A stretch of 45,847 nt of DNA from JAZRZI01 sp045601325 (GTDB taxonomy: Bacteria; Bacillota_I; Bacilli_A; RFN20; CAG-826), in contig JAZRZI010000047.1 in assembly GCA_045601325.1 (NCBI GenBank), forward strand, positions 1 to 45,847, in the 5' to 3' direction. Made by a program: the position numbers and the translations under genes. Positions 7,088 to 15,495 of this stretch are shown piece after piece (position 1 is the stretch's first letter; each line of letters starts with the position of its first letter). The notes beneath the pieces were generated by a model. It was given only the letters and a program-made list of their open reading frames with translations, was not told the DNA's origin and made no database searches.

Positions 7088-8851
7088 TTATTTCTTGTTA
7101 GGATATTTTTCCCTATTTGCGTTATAGCTTGTATGGAGAAGTTCTTCTGCAATTTCGCTTCCTGGTTTTCCTAAGAAATCTTCATATAAGAATTGAACAT
7201 CCTTATTGTTATGAGATTGTCTAACTGATAAACCTCTATCTTCTTCATATAAGACGTTTGCGCGTTTGCTTCTAAATGTTTCTAAGATATCATCATCTTC
7301 ATTTGGAAAGAGCATTGGGTGAACATATGGTTGACCACCACCGGCAATACATCCACCTGGGCAACCCATGATTTCGATGAAGGCATAATCTGATTTACCT
7401 TCTTCAATTGCCTTAAGGAGTGGTTCAGCATTCTTCATACCAGAGGTAATAGCAACTTTAATAACTGTACCATTGATATCTAAGGATGCTTCTCTAACGT
7501 TTTCAAAGCCTCTAACAGCAGTGAATTCGATCTTATCGTATTCTTTACCTGTGAGCCAGAAATAAGCAGTTCTTAAAGCGGCTTCCATAACACCACCAGT
7601 AACACCGAAGATAACTCCAGCACCAGTATATTCGCCTAATAAATCATTATCGAATTGTTCATCTGGTAATTTATCCCAGTTAATACCACTACGTTTAATG
7701 AGTTTAGCAAGTTCTCTTGTTGTTAAGACTGCATCAACATCATTTGGCATTTCTTTTCTTTGTCTTTCATACTTCTTAGCAGTACAAGGCATGATAGAAA
7801 CTACAAAGATATCTTTTGGATCTAAATCATGTTTCTTAGCGAAATAAGATTTAATGATAGCACCCATCATCATATGTGGGGACTTACATGTTGATAAGTG
7901 TGGGATTAAATTTGGATGGAAATATTCAAGATAATTAATCCAACCTGGGGAACAAGAAGTGATTTGTGGTAAGACACCTTTCTTGGTGATTCTTTCCATT
8001 AATTCACTGGCTTCTTCCATAATTGTTAAATCTGCTGCAAAATTGGTATCAAACACTCTATAGAAACCAAGCCTATGTAATGCTGCAACCATTTTGCCTG
8101 TGCCAGAAGAACCAATCTTATGACCAAATTCTTCAGCAATAGCGGCTCTAACAGCAGGAGCAGTTTGAACGATAACTTTCTTACCGGCTTTGAAGGCTTC
8201 ATCAACCTTATCAATTTCGCTTTTTTCCATTAATGCACCAGTAGGACAAACGCTAACACATTGTCCACATTGGATACATGGAGATTCAGCAAAGCTTCTA
8301 TTTTGTACAGGAGCAACAATGGTATTAAATCCACGATTTTCAAAACCTAAGATGGAAATACCTTGAGCTTCTTTACATCTTTCAATACATCTACCACAAA
8401 GGATACATTTTGCGGTATTTCTCATAATAGATGGAGCGAGTTCATCAATTGTTTGTTCGGTTTGTTGACCTGCAAACTTATTATCTCTAGCACCAACCAT
8501 TTCTGCGACTTTTAAGAGTTCACAATGTCCATTTTTCTCACATTGTAAGCAGTTCTTTTGATGGTTAGAAAGGATTAATTCAACACTAGATCTTCTAGCT
8601 TCAGTAGCTTTAGGAGAGTTAATGATGACTTCCATACCTTCGTTGACTGGATAGACACATGATGCAACAAGACCACGAGCACCAACAACTTCAACTAAAC
8701 AAACTCTACAGCTTGCTAATGAACATTTACCTTTATTAAAAGAACATAAGGATGGAATAACATATCCACATTTCTTAGCAGCTTCAAGAATTGTTAAGCC
8801 ACTTTCAACTTGGTAAGGTTGACCATTAATTTTAATATTTACTAATGCCAT
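7088..8851 (-). CDS. hydA: [FeFe] hydrogenase catalytic subunit HydA (HndD-type)
   Basis: The 587-residue enzyme makes or oxidises H2. Domains in order: plant-type [2Fe-2S] (Cys near 36-65), a His/3Cys [4Fe-4S] motif (97-110), two [4Fe-4S] ferredoxin motifs (CILCGRC at 149 and CIQCGQC at 192), the H-cluster domain, and a small-subunit-like C-terminus. H-cluster motifs are TSCSPGW (Cys300), MPCTAKK (Cys356) and MGCPGGCIAGGG (Cys497, Cys501). The first has Ser301 in place of the second Cys of the textbook TSCCPxW. I recall that variant from NAD(P)-linked HndD enzymes. With hydB and hydC it forms a soluble trimeric complex. The maturases HydEFG are not in the window. Confidence 0.95.
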   Translation of the reverse strand: MALVNIKINGQPYQVESGLTILEAAKKCGYVIPSLCSFNKGKCSLASCRVCLVEVVGARGLVASCVYPVNEGMEVIINSPKATEARRSSVELILSNHQKNCLQCEKNGHCELLKVAEMVGARDNKFAGQQTEQTIDELAPSIMRNTAKCILCGRCIERCKEAQGISILGFENRGFNTIVAPVQNRSFAESPCIQCGQCVSVCPTGALMEKSEIDKVDEAFKAGKKVIVQTAPAVRAAIAEEFGHKIGSSGTGKMVAALHRLGFYRVFDTNFAADLTIMEEASELMERITKKGVLPQITSCSPGWINYLEYFHPNLIPHLSTCKSPHMMMGAIIKSYFAKKHDLDPKDIFVVSIMPCTAKKYERQRKEMPNDVDAVLTTRELAKLIKRSGINWDKLPDEQFDNDLLGEYTGAGVIFGVTGGVMEAALRTAYFWLTGKEYDKIEFTAVRGFENVREASLDINGTVIKVAITSGMKNAEPLLKAIEEGKSDYAFIEIMGCPGGCIAGGGQPYVHPMLFPNEDDDILETFRSKRANVLYEEDRGLSVRQSHNNKDVQFLYEDFLGKPGSEIAEELLHTSYNANREKYPNKK

Positions 8852-8865
8852 AATTGTTTCCTCCC

Positions 8866-10776
8866 TTATTTCTTAATGATTGCGCCAATACGGCATCCAG
8901 CCATACAGCTACCACATTTAACACATTTCTTAGGATCAATAACATGGGCAAATTTGCCTGGGTTTACATTACCATTTGGTAAATGTGCAGGTTCACTTCC
9001 TGGAGCAATAGCGCCAACTGGACAGTTACGCATACATAATCCACATCCAATACATTTATTTGGTTGGATGTAGTATTCCATCATGTTCTTACAAACATGG
9101 GCTGGACATTTATGATCAACAACGTGAGCTTGATATTCATCTGGGAAAGCTTTCATTGTTGAAAGAATAGGATTGGTTGCGGTTTGACCTAAAGCACATA
9201 AGGAGTTATTCCTAATAACATTAGATAATTCTTTTAAGTCTTCTAAGTCTTTTGGTTCACCTTTACCATCACAGATTTTGGTTAAGATATCTAAACATCT
9301 CTTAGTACCAATTCTACATGGTGAACATTTACCACAGCTTTCATCACAGATAAATGTCATATAGAATTTAGCGACGTCGACCATACAGTTATCTTCATCC
9401 ATAACGATAGCACCACCACTACCCATCATACTTCCAGCAGCAACTAAGCTACCAAAATCAATAGGAGTATCTAAGTCTTTTTCAGTTAAGCAACCTCCGG
9501 AAGGACCACCAGTTTGAATGGCTTTGAATTTCTTTCCGCCAGGAATACCGCCACCGATATCATAAATTAATTGTCTTAATGTTGTGCCCATTGGAACTTC
9601 AACAAGACCAACGTTATTAACTTTACCACCTAAAGCAAATACCTTTGTACCTTTAGTGTCTTGTGTACCAATAGCAGCAAATTTTTCCCATCCTTCTCTT
9701 AAGATGAATGGAACACATGCTAAGGTTTCAACGTTATTTACAACACTTGGACATCCCCATAAACCCTTAACAGCTGGGAATGGAGGACGTGGACGAGGCA
9801 TACCTCTTTTACCTTCAATAGAATTAATTAAGGCTGTTTCTTCACCACAGACGAATGCACCAGCACCTAATCTAATGTGACATCTGAATGAGAAGTCAGT
9901 ACCTAAGATGTGATCACCTAATAAACCAACTTCTTCTAAGTCTTTAATTGCTTTTTGTAATCTCTTAACAGCAATTGGGTATTCAGCACGCACATAGAAG
10001 TAACCATTTTGTGCACCAATTGCGTAACCAGCAATCATCATACCTTCAATAACGGCACAAGGATTACCTTCGATGATACTACGATCCATGAATGCTCCTG
10101 GGTCGCCTTCATCACCATTACAAATCATATATTTAGGTCCATCAGTTTTTGGAACAAAGCTCCATTTCTTTCCAGTTGGGAAGCCTGCGCCACCTCTACC
10201 TCTAAGTCCTGATTTTAATACTTCATCAATAACTTCTTCTCTGGTCATGCTTAAGGCACGTTTTAAGCCTTTAAATGCACCAAAACCGATGGCTTCATTA
10301 ATATCTTCTGGGTTAATTTCGCTATTACCATGAAGAGCGATATCTCTTCTTTGAAGTTTATAGAATCCAATATCATGTTGTTTTTGAACATGTTCTTTTG
10401 TTTGTGGGTCGACGAATAATAATCTATCAACAACCTTTCCACCAATGATGTCGCTTTCAATAATTTCATCAACATCACTAACTTTAACCTTTGTATAAAG
10501 TGTTTCTTCTGGGAAAATCTTAACAAATGGTCCTTGGCTACAGAATCCGAAACAACCAACAACGTTTGCGGTTACTTTACCTTCTAAGCCTTTTTCTTTA
10601 ATTAATTCGTGTAAACGATCAAGAATACCTTGTGAATCACTAGCTAAACAACCAGTACCACCACAGACAACGATTGCTCTATGTCCTGGTTCACATGCAA
10701 ATTTCTTTTTCATGCATGCGCCGCAGAGGTCATGGGACTTTTCAAGTTCTGCTAAAGTAGAAATCTTATCAGCCAT
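8866..10776 (-). CDS. hydB: NAD-binding flavin subunit of [FeFe] hydrogenase, HydB (NuoF-like)
   Basis: The 636-residue subunit carries FMN and binds NAD(H). Domains in order: a thioredoxin-like [2Fe-2S] region (CGGTGC then GCFGFC, within residues 1-100), a NuoF core with the FMN/NADH motifs GRGGAGFPTGKKW and GAGAFVCGEETALINSIEG, an SLBB domain, a [4Fe-4S] site ESCGKCSPCRIG, and two C-terminal ferredoxin clusters (CIGCGLCMRNC, CVKCGSCMAGC). This layout matches bifurcating or confurcating HydABC and HndABCD enzymes, which couple H2, NAD and ferredoxin. Whether this enzyme bifurcates cannot be read from sequence alone. It is three nucleotides after hydC. Confidence 0.94.
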   Translation of the reverse strand: MADKISTLAELEKSHDLCGACMKKKFACEPGHRAIVVCGGTGCLASDSQGILDRLHELIKEKGLEGKVTANVVGCFGFCSQGPFVKIFPEETLYTKVKVSDVDEIIESDIIGGKVVDRLLFVDPQTKEHVQKQHDIGFYKLQRRDIALHGNSEINPEDINEAIGFGAFKGLKRALSMTREEVIDEVLKSGLRGRGGAGFPTGKKWSFVPKTDGPKYMICNGDEGDPGAFMDRSIIEGNPCAVIEGMMIAGYAIGAQNGYFYVRAEYPIAVKRLQKAIKDLEEVGLLGDHILGTDFSFRCHIRLGAGAFVCGEETALINSIEGKRGMPRPRPPFPAVKGLWGCPSVVNNVETLACVPFILREGWEKFAAIGTQDTKGTKVFALGGKVNNVGLVEVPMGTTLRQLIYDIGGGIPGGKKFKAIQTGGPSGGCLTEKDLDTPIDFGSLVAAGSMMGSGGAIVMDEDNCMVDVAKFYMTFICDESCGKCSPCRIGTKRCLDILTKICDGKGEPKDLEDLKELSNVIRNNSLCALGQTATNPILSTMKAFPDEYQAHVVDHKCPAHVCKNMMEYYIQPNKCIGCGLCMRNCPVGAIAPGSEPAHLPNGNVNPGKFAHVIDPKKCVKCGSCMAGCRIGAIIKK

Positions 10777-10778
10777 AA

Positions 10779-11264
10779 TTATTTGCCCTCCTTGTTACGA
10801 TATTCTTCAATAATATTTTTAACGTTATCAACTTTTACTTGTGGATAAACTTTACCATTAATGCTAACAGCTGGAGCAACAGCGCAAGCACCGATGCAAC
10901 GTAATACATCAATTGTGAATAAGCCATCTTCAGTAGTTTCACCTGGATTAATTCCAAGTAATTCTGAGAACTTATCTAAGATTAATTGGCTGCCTTTAAC
11001 ATAGCAAGCAGTTCCTAAGCAAACACCAATAACGTATTTTCCTTTTGGTGTCATTGAGAAGAACGAATAGAAAGTAACTACACCATAAATTTCACTAACT
11101 GGAACACCAGTAAGTTCACTGACTAATTCTTGAACTTCTAGAGGAATATATCCGTATTCTTTTTGGATGTCTTCAAGAATCATCATTGTGGCGGTAGGTT
11201 CATCTTTATAACGTTCAACGATTTCTGTAATTAGTTTTACAGCATGTGGTTGTAATTTCGTCAT
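10779..11264 (-). CDS. hydC: [FeFe] hydrogenase [2Fe-2S] subunit HydC (NuoE-like)
   Basis: The 161-residue thioredoxin-fold subunit resembles NuoE. It carries the four [2Fe-2S] cysteines in GVCLGTACYVKG and DVLRCIGACAVAPAV. It opens the hydCBA operon and relays electrons between the flavin subunit and partner clusters. The start has an AGGAGGG ribosome binding site at ideal distance. Upstream there is a short AT-rich leader with a hairpin. Confidence 0.94.
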   Translation of the reverse strand: MTKLQPHAVKLITEIVERYKDEPTATMMILEDIQKEYGYIPLEVQELVSELTGVPVSEIYGVVTFYSFFSMTPKGKYVIGVCLGTACYVKGSQLILDKFSELLGINPGETTEDGLFTIDVLRCIGACAVAPAVSINGKVYPQVKVDNVKNIIEEYRNKEGK

Positions 11265-11277
11265 ATATACCCTCCTG

Positions 11278-11338
11278 AATACTTTAATAAGTATTTACGA
11301 CCATTTATTAGTTTAGTAGAAAACAAGTAATCTATCAA
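11278..11338 (-). promoter_or_regulatory. Promoter and leader hairpin of hydCBA
   Basis: TTGATA (11333-11338) and TAAACT (11310-11315), spaced 17 nt, make a plausible promoter with a moderate -10. Downstream, AATACTT and AAGTATT (11278-11284 and 11289-11295) form a 7-bp inverted repeat just before the Shine-Dalgarno sequence. It does not match the Rex redox operator as I know it. Confidence 0.45.
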
Positions 11339-11430
11339 CATAAATACTATTTATGTATAGAAAACCTTGCAAAACTAAACTATTTTTATGTTTTCTCTAA
11401 TAAATAAGGTATATTGATAAAGATTTAATC

Positions 11431-12201
11431 TTATAAATCGTAATCAATGGAAAAATTATTATTTTGTGTAAAAATCAAGGAATAATTATATTCTCTAGGA
11501 TTGCCGCTCAAGGCTACTAAATTAAAGAAAGGTAATAGCTCATCACAAACAATTGACTTACTTTCATATCCAGTTGTGGAAAGCCCTAATTGATCTTGAA
11601 TTTGAAATGCCTCAGGCATGTAATTAAAAAGATTATATGGATCATAATCTACAAATTCTGTTGCAGGAATGCCATTAAATACGACATTAACCATATTAAA
11701 ATATAAGGAATGTTCTCCAAGAACAATATCGCCAGTAATAACACTTCCGTCAAAATTCATCGTAAATGAGCCATTAGAAAAGTTAATGTATCTATCTTCT
11801 TCATTGCCGTAATAGGTTCCAGAATAAAATTCACTAATATTAATATCATCAGTTAAATCTGAATACATATATATATGATGGAAAGAACCATCCCAATTTA
11901 GAAGTTGACTGGCTTTTAATTTGGTTGTTCTTTTTGCATCTAAATAAACTCCAACAGGTCTACTTGGCGAACCCCAATAACCCTCTATAGGATCCTGAAG
12001 TATTCCAACTATTGGATCACCAACATTTAAAGTAATAATCTTTACTGAAGCATCTTTATTCCTTCCAGCCCATCTTCCATGAATGGCAATTTGATTTTCT
12101 TCTAATTCAATAACAGGCTCAGGTTCTTCTTCGACAGGTGCGCATCCAAGCAAGAAGAGACACGATAATGAAAATGTTAATAATTTAACTAATTTCCCCA
12201 T
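11431..12201 (-). CDS. Putative lipoprotein partner of the C39-like peptidase, copy 1
   Basis: The 256-residue product starts at the ATG at 12201, which has a GGAGG ribosome binding site 6 nt upstream. That site lies inside the last codons of the peptidase gene, and the two reading frames overlap by 13 nt. The signal peptide MGKLVKLLTFSLSCLFLLGC ends in a lipobox with Cys20, so the mature protein should be lipid-anchored on the outer face of the membrane. The remainder looks beta-rich with no family I recognise (motifs such as HGRWAG and GTYYGNEEDRY). Tight coupling to a peptidase suggests an inhibitor, chaperone or anchor, but function is unknown. Confidence 0.8.
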   Translation of the reverse strand: MGKLVKLLTFSLSCLFLLGCAPVEEEPEPVIELEENQIAIHGRWAGRNKDASVKIITLNVGDPIVGILQDPIEGYWGSPSRPVGVYLDAKRTTKLKASQLLNWDGSFHHIYMYSDLTDDINISEFYSGTYYGNEEDRYINFSNGSFTMNFDGSVITGDIVLGEHSLYFNMVNVVFNGIPATEFVDYDPYNLFNYMPEAFQIQDQLGLSTTGYESKSIVCDELLPFFNLVALSGNPREYNYSLIFTQNNNFSIDYDL

Positions 12202-13277
12202 ACTGAACCTCCACAAACACAAGGATTATTATGCAAATTTATTCTATAAGAATGCAATTCTGTAATATGAGCACCGCACTCGCAATAACTTAAATGATAA
12301 TTAGAAGACAAATAAACATAATGATCGGTATAGTCATGAATATGTTTATAAGTTCCACAAGCACAATAATAATTACCTACATCATCATCAAAATAATTAT
12401 AAGAATGAACGTGTTCTGATGATTCAAATTGTATAGAAATTGCAGCAAAATCCGCACTTTGATAGCGAAATCCATTGCCACCATGAACAAAATATGATTC
12501 TTCTTGCCCTACATCTCCATCATGTAGGTAATATCTATTATCGTCATAACCGTAAATAACTCTTGCATGACCCGCGTATCCAGCAAAAACAGGACGGCCA
12601 GCATTAATTTCGGAAACAATAAAGTTATGAATATCTTCAGCTTGATCCGGATCAAAAGCATCAGTTTTTGATATAGAACTTATCGTGTAATTCGAAAAAT
12701 TTAAATCGTCAAGATATGAGTCTGCAAGTGATGTTATTGTTGTATGATATGTTACAAACTCATCCTGAAAATCTGTTTCAACAAATTGAGGATTAGATAC
12801 TAAAGCTCCTTTATCCTTCAATATTAAATATGAGTGAAGCGAAGTATTTTTATTATTTCTTAAAAAGTCGTAATAGCTCAAAACACTATTCGTATTAGAG
12901 GTTGGCTCCATATTAGTACCTGGAGATATTGAACCATTTCCATAAGCTGTGTGGGGATCGCTTACAATATTAGGGTTGTAATAAGTGTCGTAGTAACATA
13001 AAAGCATTGCAAGAGCGACATAACCACACGTTGCATGTTTTTCGTTATATCCGATATGATTGCCTATATTTACAAAATATTCATAATGATTACAATTATG
13101 TCGGAAGTTTTCGCTCCTTAAATTTAAAGGTTCGCTATACACTGGCTCAGAAATTGCTTCGCCATTAAATGCTGGTTCAGCAAAAAATTGAGAAATTGAA
13201 TTTTTTATTTGACCGATAAATATAGATGGGAAGTTACAAGCTATCGTTGTTAAAAATGTTAATAATTTCGTTTCCAT
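12189..13277 (-). CDS. Putative exported papain-fold (C39-like) cysteine peptidase, copy 1
   Basis: The 362-residue product has a hydrophobic N-terminus (about residues 5-22) that could be an export signal. The core shows ATCGYVALAMLLCYYDTYY with candidate nucleophile Cys84. Further on, GRPVFAGYAGHARVIYGYDD has candidate His237 and a following Asp pair. This is the Cys...His order of C39/C10/C47-type papain-fold peptidases. Residues 289-360 hold three short repeats pairing an H-x-Y motif with a C-x-C-G motif, a likely metal or wall-binding tail. No Shine-Dalgarno sequence precedes the ATG. Activity is inferred from motif order only. Confidence 0.65.
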   Translation of the reverse strand: METKLLTFLTTIACNFPSIFIGQIKNSISQFFAEPAFNGEAISEPVYSEPLNLRSENFRHNCNHYEYFVNIGNHIGYNEKHATCGYVALAMLLCYYDTYYNPNIVSDPHTAYGNGSISPGTNMEPTSNTNSVLSYYDFLRNNKNTSLHSYLILKDKGALVSNPQFVETDFQDEFVTYHTTITSLADSYLDDLNFSNYTISSISKTDAFDPDQAEDIHNFIVSEINAGRPVFAGYAGHARVIYGYDDNRYYLHDGDVGQEESYFVHGGNGFRYQSADFAAISIQFESSEHVHSYNYFDDDVGNYYCACGTYKHIHDYTDHYVYLSSNYHLSYCECGAHITELHSYRINLHNNPCVCGGSVWGN

Positions 13278-13411
13278 ATACTTATTATTTAATACTTGTT
13301 AAGGGAAAAAACAATAAAAATATAATACTTGTTGATTTATGTATAGAAAAACCTGCAAAACTAAAATATTTTTATGTTTTCTCTAATAAATAAGGTATAT
13401 GGGATAAAGAT

Positions 13412-14176
13412 TTAATCCACTAAATCGTAATCAATGGAAAAATAATTGTTTTGTGTAAAATAATTACACATATATTCTTCGAAAGTTTGGAAATGCCCAT
13501 CTACTAACTTAAAGAAAAGAAATATCGCACTACAATTAATTGTTCTAGTTTCATATTGTGTTGAGGAAAAACCTAATTCATCAGTAATTTCAAATCCATC
13601 AACATAATAATTGTAATCTTCATAATCTTTAAATTCTGATAAAGGAGCACCGTTAAAAACAACATTAGTCATCAAATATTCTAAGTCGTGGTCTCCAAGA
13701 ACAATATTGCCAGTAATAACATTTCCGTCAAAATTCATGGTAAATGCACCATTAGAAATATTAAGGTATCTATCTTCTTCATTTCCGTAATAAGTTCCAG
13801 AAAAATAAGTATTAATATCTATATTACCCAATACTTCAGAATACACATACAAATCATGGAAAGAGCCATCCCAATTAAGAAGTTGACTTGTTTTTAGTTT
13901 AGTTGTTCTTTCAGCGTCTAAATAAACCCCGATAGGTCTATTTGGCGCGCTCCAATAGCCTTCCATAGGATTTTTAAGTATTCCAGATATTGAATCACCA
14001 ACATTTAAATTAATAATCTTTGTCGAAGCATCCTCATTACTTCCTGCCCATCTTCCATGAACGGTAATTTGATCTTTCTCTAATTCAATAGAACGCTCTG
14101 TTGCGTCGCCAGGTGCGCATCCTATTAAAAAGAAACACGATAATGAAAATGTTAATAATTTGACTAATTTCCCCAT
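13412..14176 (-). CDS. Putative lipoprotein partner of the C39-like peptidase, copy 2
   Basis: The 254-residue paralogue of the lipoprotein at 11431 has the same start (ATG at 14176, GGAGG 6 nt upstream inside the peptidase gene) and the same 13-nt overlap. The signal peptide MGKLVKLLTFSLSCFFLIGC gives lipid-anchored Cys20. The N-terminal 150 residues are well conserved with copy 1. The last about 60 residues diverge most, including the region around residues 180-240. That region may determine specificity for the partner. No known family is recognised. Confidence 0.8.
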   Translation of the reverse strand: MGKLVKLLTFSLSCFFLIGCAPGDATERSIELEKDQITVHGRWAGSNEDASTKIINLNVGDSISGILKNPMEGYWSAPNRPIGVYLDAERTTKLKTSQLLNWDGSFHDLYVYSEVLGNIDINTYFSGTYYGNEEDRYLNISNGAFTMNFDGNVITGNIVLGDHDLEYLMTNVVFNGAPLSEFKDYEDYNYYVDGFEITDELGFSSTQYETRTINCSAIFLFFKLVDGHFQTFEEYMCNYFTQNNYFSIDYDLVD

Positions 14177-15255
14177 ACTGAACCTCCACAAACACAAGGA
14201 TTATTATGTAAATTTATTCTATAAGAATGTAATTCTGTAATATGCGCTCCACAAGCACAATAACTTAAATGATAATTAGAAGAGAAATAAACATAATGAT
14301 CGGTGTAATCATGAACATGGACAGGCTTATAGGTTCCACAAGCACAATAATAATTGCCAACACCATCATCAAAATAATTATAAGAATGAACGTGTGGTGA
14401 AGATTCAAAATGAATAGAGATTGCAGCAAAATCCTGAGTTGAATAACTTAATCCTCTGCCATGGCTATATGTTGATTGTTCTTGCCCCACATAGCCCTTA
14501 TGAACATAATATTTGGTATCGTCGTAACCATAAATAATTTGCGCATGATTGTTATATCCAGCAAAGACAGGACGTCCAGCATTAATTTCGGAAATAATAA
14601 AATCATGAATCTCTTCAGCTTGGTCCATATCAAGACCTTCTGGTTTTGATATAGAGTTTATGGTGTAATTCGAAATATTTAGATCTCCTAAGTATGAATT
14701 AGCAAGAGATGTTATTATGCTTTCTGATGTTCCAAATTCGTACTGAAAATTTGCTGCAACAGATTGAGGATTGGATAACAATGCTCCTTTACCCTTAAGC
14801 ACCAAATACGAGTGAAGACATGTATCTTTATGGTTTCGCAAAAAATCGTAATAATCAAAAATGTTTGTTGTGTTAGAGGCTGGTTCAATATTGGTGCCAG
14901 GAGATATTGAATTGTTTCCATATGCTGTGTAAGAATCACTTACAATATTAGGATTATAGTAAGTATCGTAATAACATAAAAGCATCGCAAGAGCAACATA
15001 ACCACAAGTTGCTTGTTTTTCGTTATATCCGATATGATTACCTAAATTTACAAAATATTCGTAATGATTGCAATTATGTCGGAAATTTTCGCTCCTTAAA
15101 TTTAAAGGTTCGGCATACACTGGTTCAGAAATTGTTTCACCATTAAAAATTGGCTCAGCAAAAATTTGAGAAATTGAATTTTTTATTTGCCCGATCAATA
15201 TAGATGGGAAACTACAAGCTATCGTTGTTAAAAAAGTTATTAATTTCGTTTCCAT
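14164..15255 (-). CDS. Putative exported papain-fold (C39-like) cysteine peptidase, copy 2
   Basis: The 363-residue paralogue of the peptidase at 12189 has candidate nucleophile Cys84 (ATCGYVALAMLLCYYD) and candidate His237 (GYNNHAQIIYGYDD) at identical positions. Both copies therefore look intact. Conservation is highest around residues 45-105 and 225-260, and lowest between residues 120 and 215. The C-terminal repeats carry the same CACG/CVCG pairs, with a two-residue insertion (VH) between the first and second. A TATTAT lies 9 nt before the ATG with no ribosome binding site, suggesting a leaderless mRNA starting this four-gene array. Confidence 0.65.
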   Translation of the reverse strand: METKLITFLTTIACSFPSILIGQIKNSISQIFAEPIFNGETISEPVYAEPLNLRSENFRHNCNHYEYFVNLGNHIGYNEKQATCGYVALAMLLCYYDTYYNPNIVSDSYTAYGNNSISPGTNIEPASNTTNIFDYYDFLRNHKDTCLHSYLVLKGKGALLSNPQSVAANFQYEFGTSESIITSLANSYLGDLNISNYTINSISKPEGLDMDQAEEIHDFIISEINAGRPVFAGYNNHAQIIYGYDDTKYYVHKGYVGQEQSTYSHGRGLSYSTQDFAAISIHFESSPHVHSYNYFDDGVGNYYCACGTYKPVHVHDYTDHYVYFSSNYHLSYCACGAHITELHSYRINLHNNPCVCGGSVWGN

Positions 15256-15264
15256 ACATTATTT

Positions 15265-15270
15265 ATAATA
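15265..15270 (-). promoter_or_regulatory. Putative -10 of the peptidase copy 2 transcript
   Basis: The minus strand reads TATTAT, ending 9 nt before the ATG. Spacing is the same as for ecfA1 and cysS. The -35 region is AT-rich and I cannot assign it. Confidence 0.4.
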
Positions 15271-15273
15271 CTT

Positions 15274-15448
15274 TTTTTTACAAAAGCAAATAAATTTAAT
15301 GCTTGATAATTTATCCTACAAACATAAAAAAAGAAAAAAATGCGATAACATCAATAAATAATTAAAATTTAATATGAATAACGATTCTTTTCATATAATT
15401 TTGTAAAAAAATAAGATAATACTAGAAAATATGGGATTCATATACAAC
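15274..15448. other. AT-rich intergenic stretch, no gene
   Basis: Between the peptidase array and the ribosomal operon terminator I see no open frame with a ribosome binding site. The only structure is a 7-bp inverted repeat, ATATGAA with TTCATAT (15372-15378 and 15390-15396), of unknown meaning. Confidence 0.5.
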
Positions 15449-15473
15449 AAAAAAGACCGACATAAGCCGGCCT
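15449..15473 (-). terminator. Terminator of the S10-spc-alpha operon
   Basis: The minus-strand RNA forms AGGCCGGC-TTAT-GTCGGTCT, an 8-bp stem with two G-U pairs, followed by a run of U. It lies just past the rplQ stop and closes the ribosomal operon. Confidence 0.9.
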
Positions 15474-15495
15474 AATTTGTGTTTTTAGCGATTAA

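Larger units (their letters stand above)
11350..15255 (-). repeat. Tandem duplication of a peptidase-lipoprotein module (two ~1.98-kb units)
   Basis: Two units align along their whole length: about 11350-13277 and 13336-15255. Offsets are 1986 bp at the 3' flank and 1978 bp at the peptidase start, so small indels have accumulated. The similarity includes both genes, their 13-nt overlap, and about 75 bp of non-coding sequence beyond the lipoprotein stop. That flank contains an inverted repeat (11359-11365 with 11390-11396; second copy about 13345-13352 with 13376-13382). I see no transposase or other mobile gene at the edges. Confidence 0.9.

Noticed and set aside
11350..15255. The duplication as an insertion sequence or composite transposon
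   Set aside because: No transposase, terminal inverted repeats or target-site duplication could be found by eye. Simple tandem duplication explains it.
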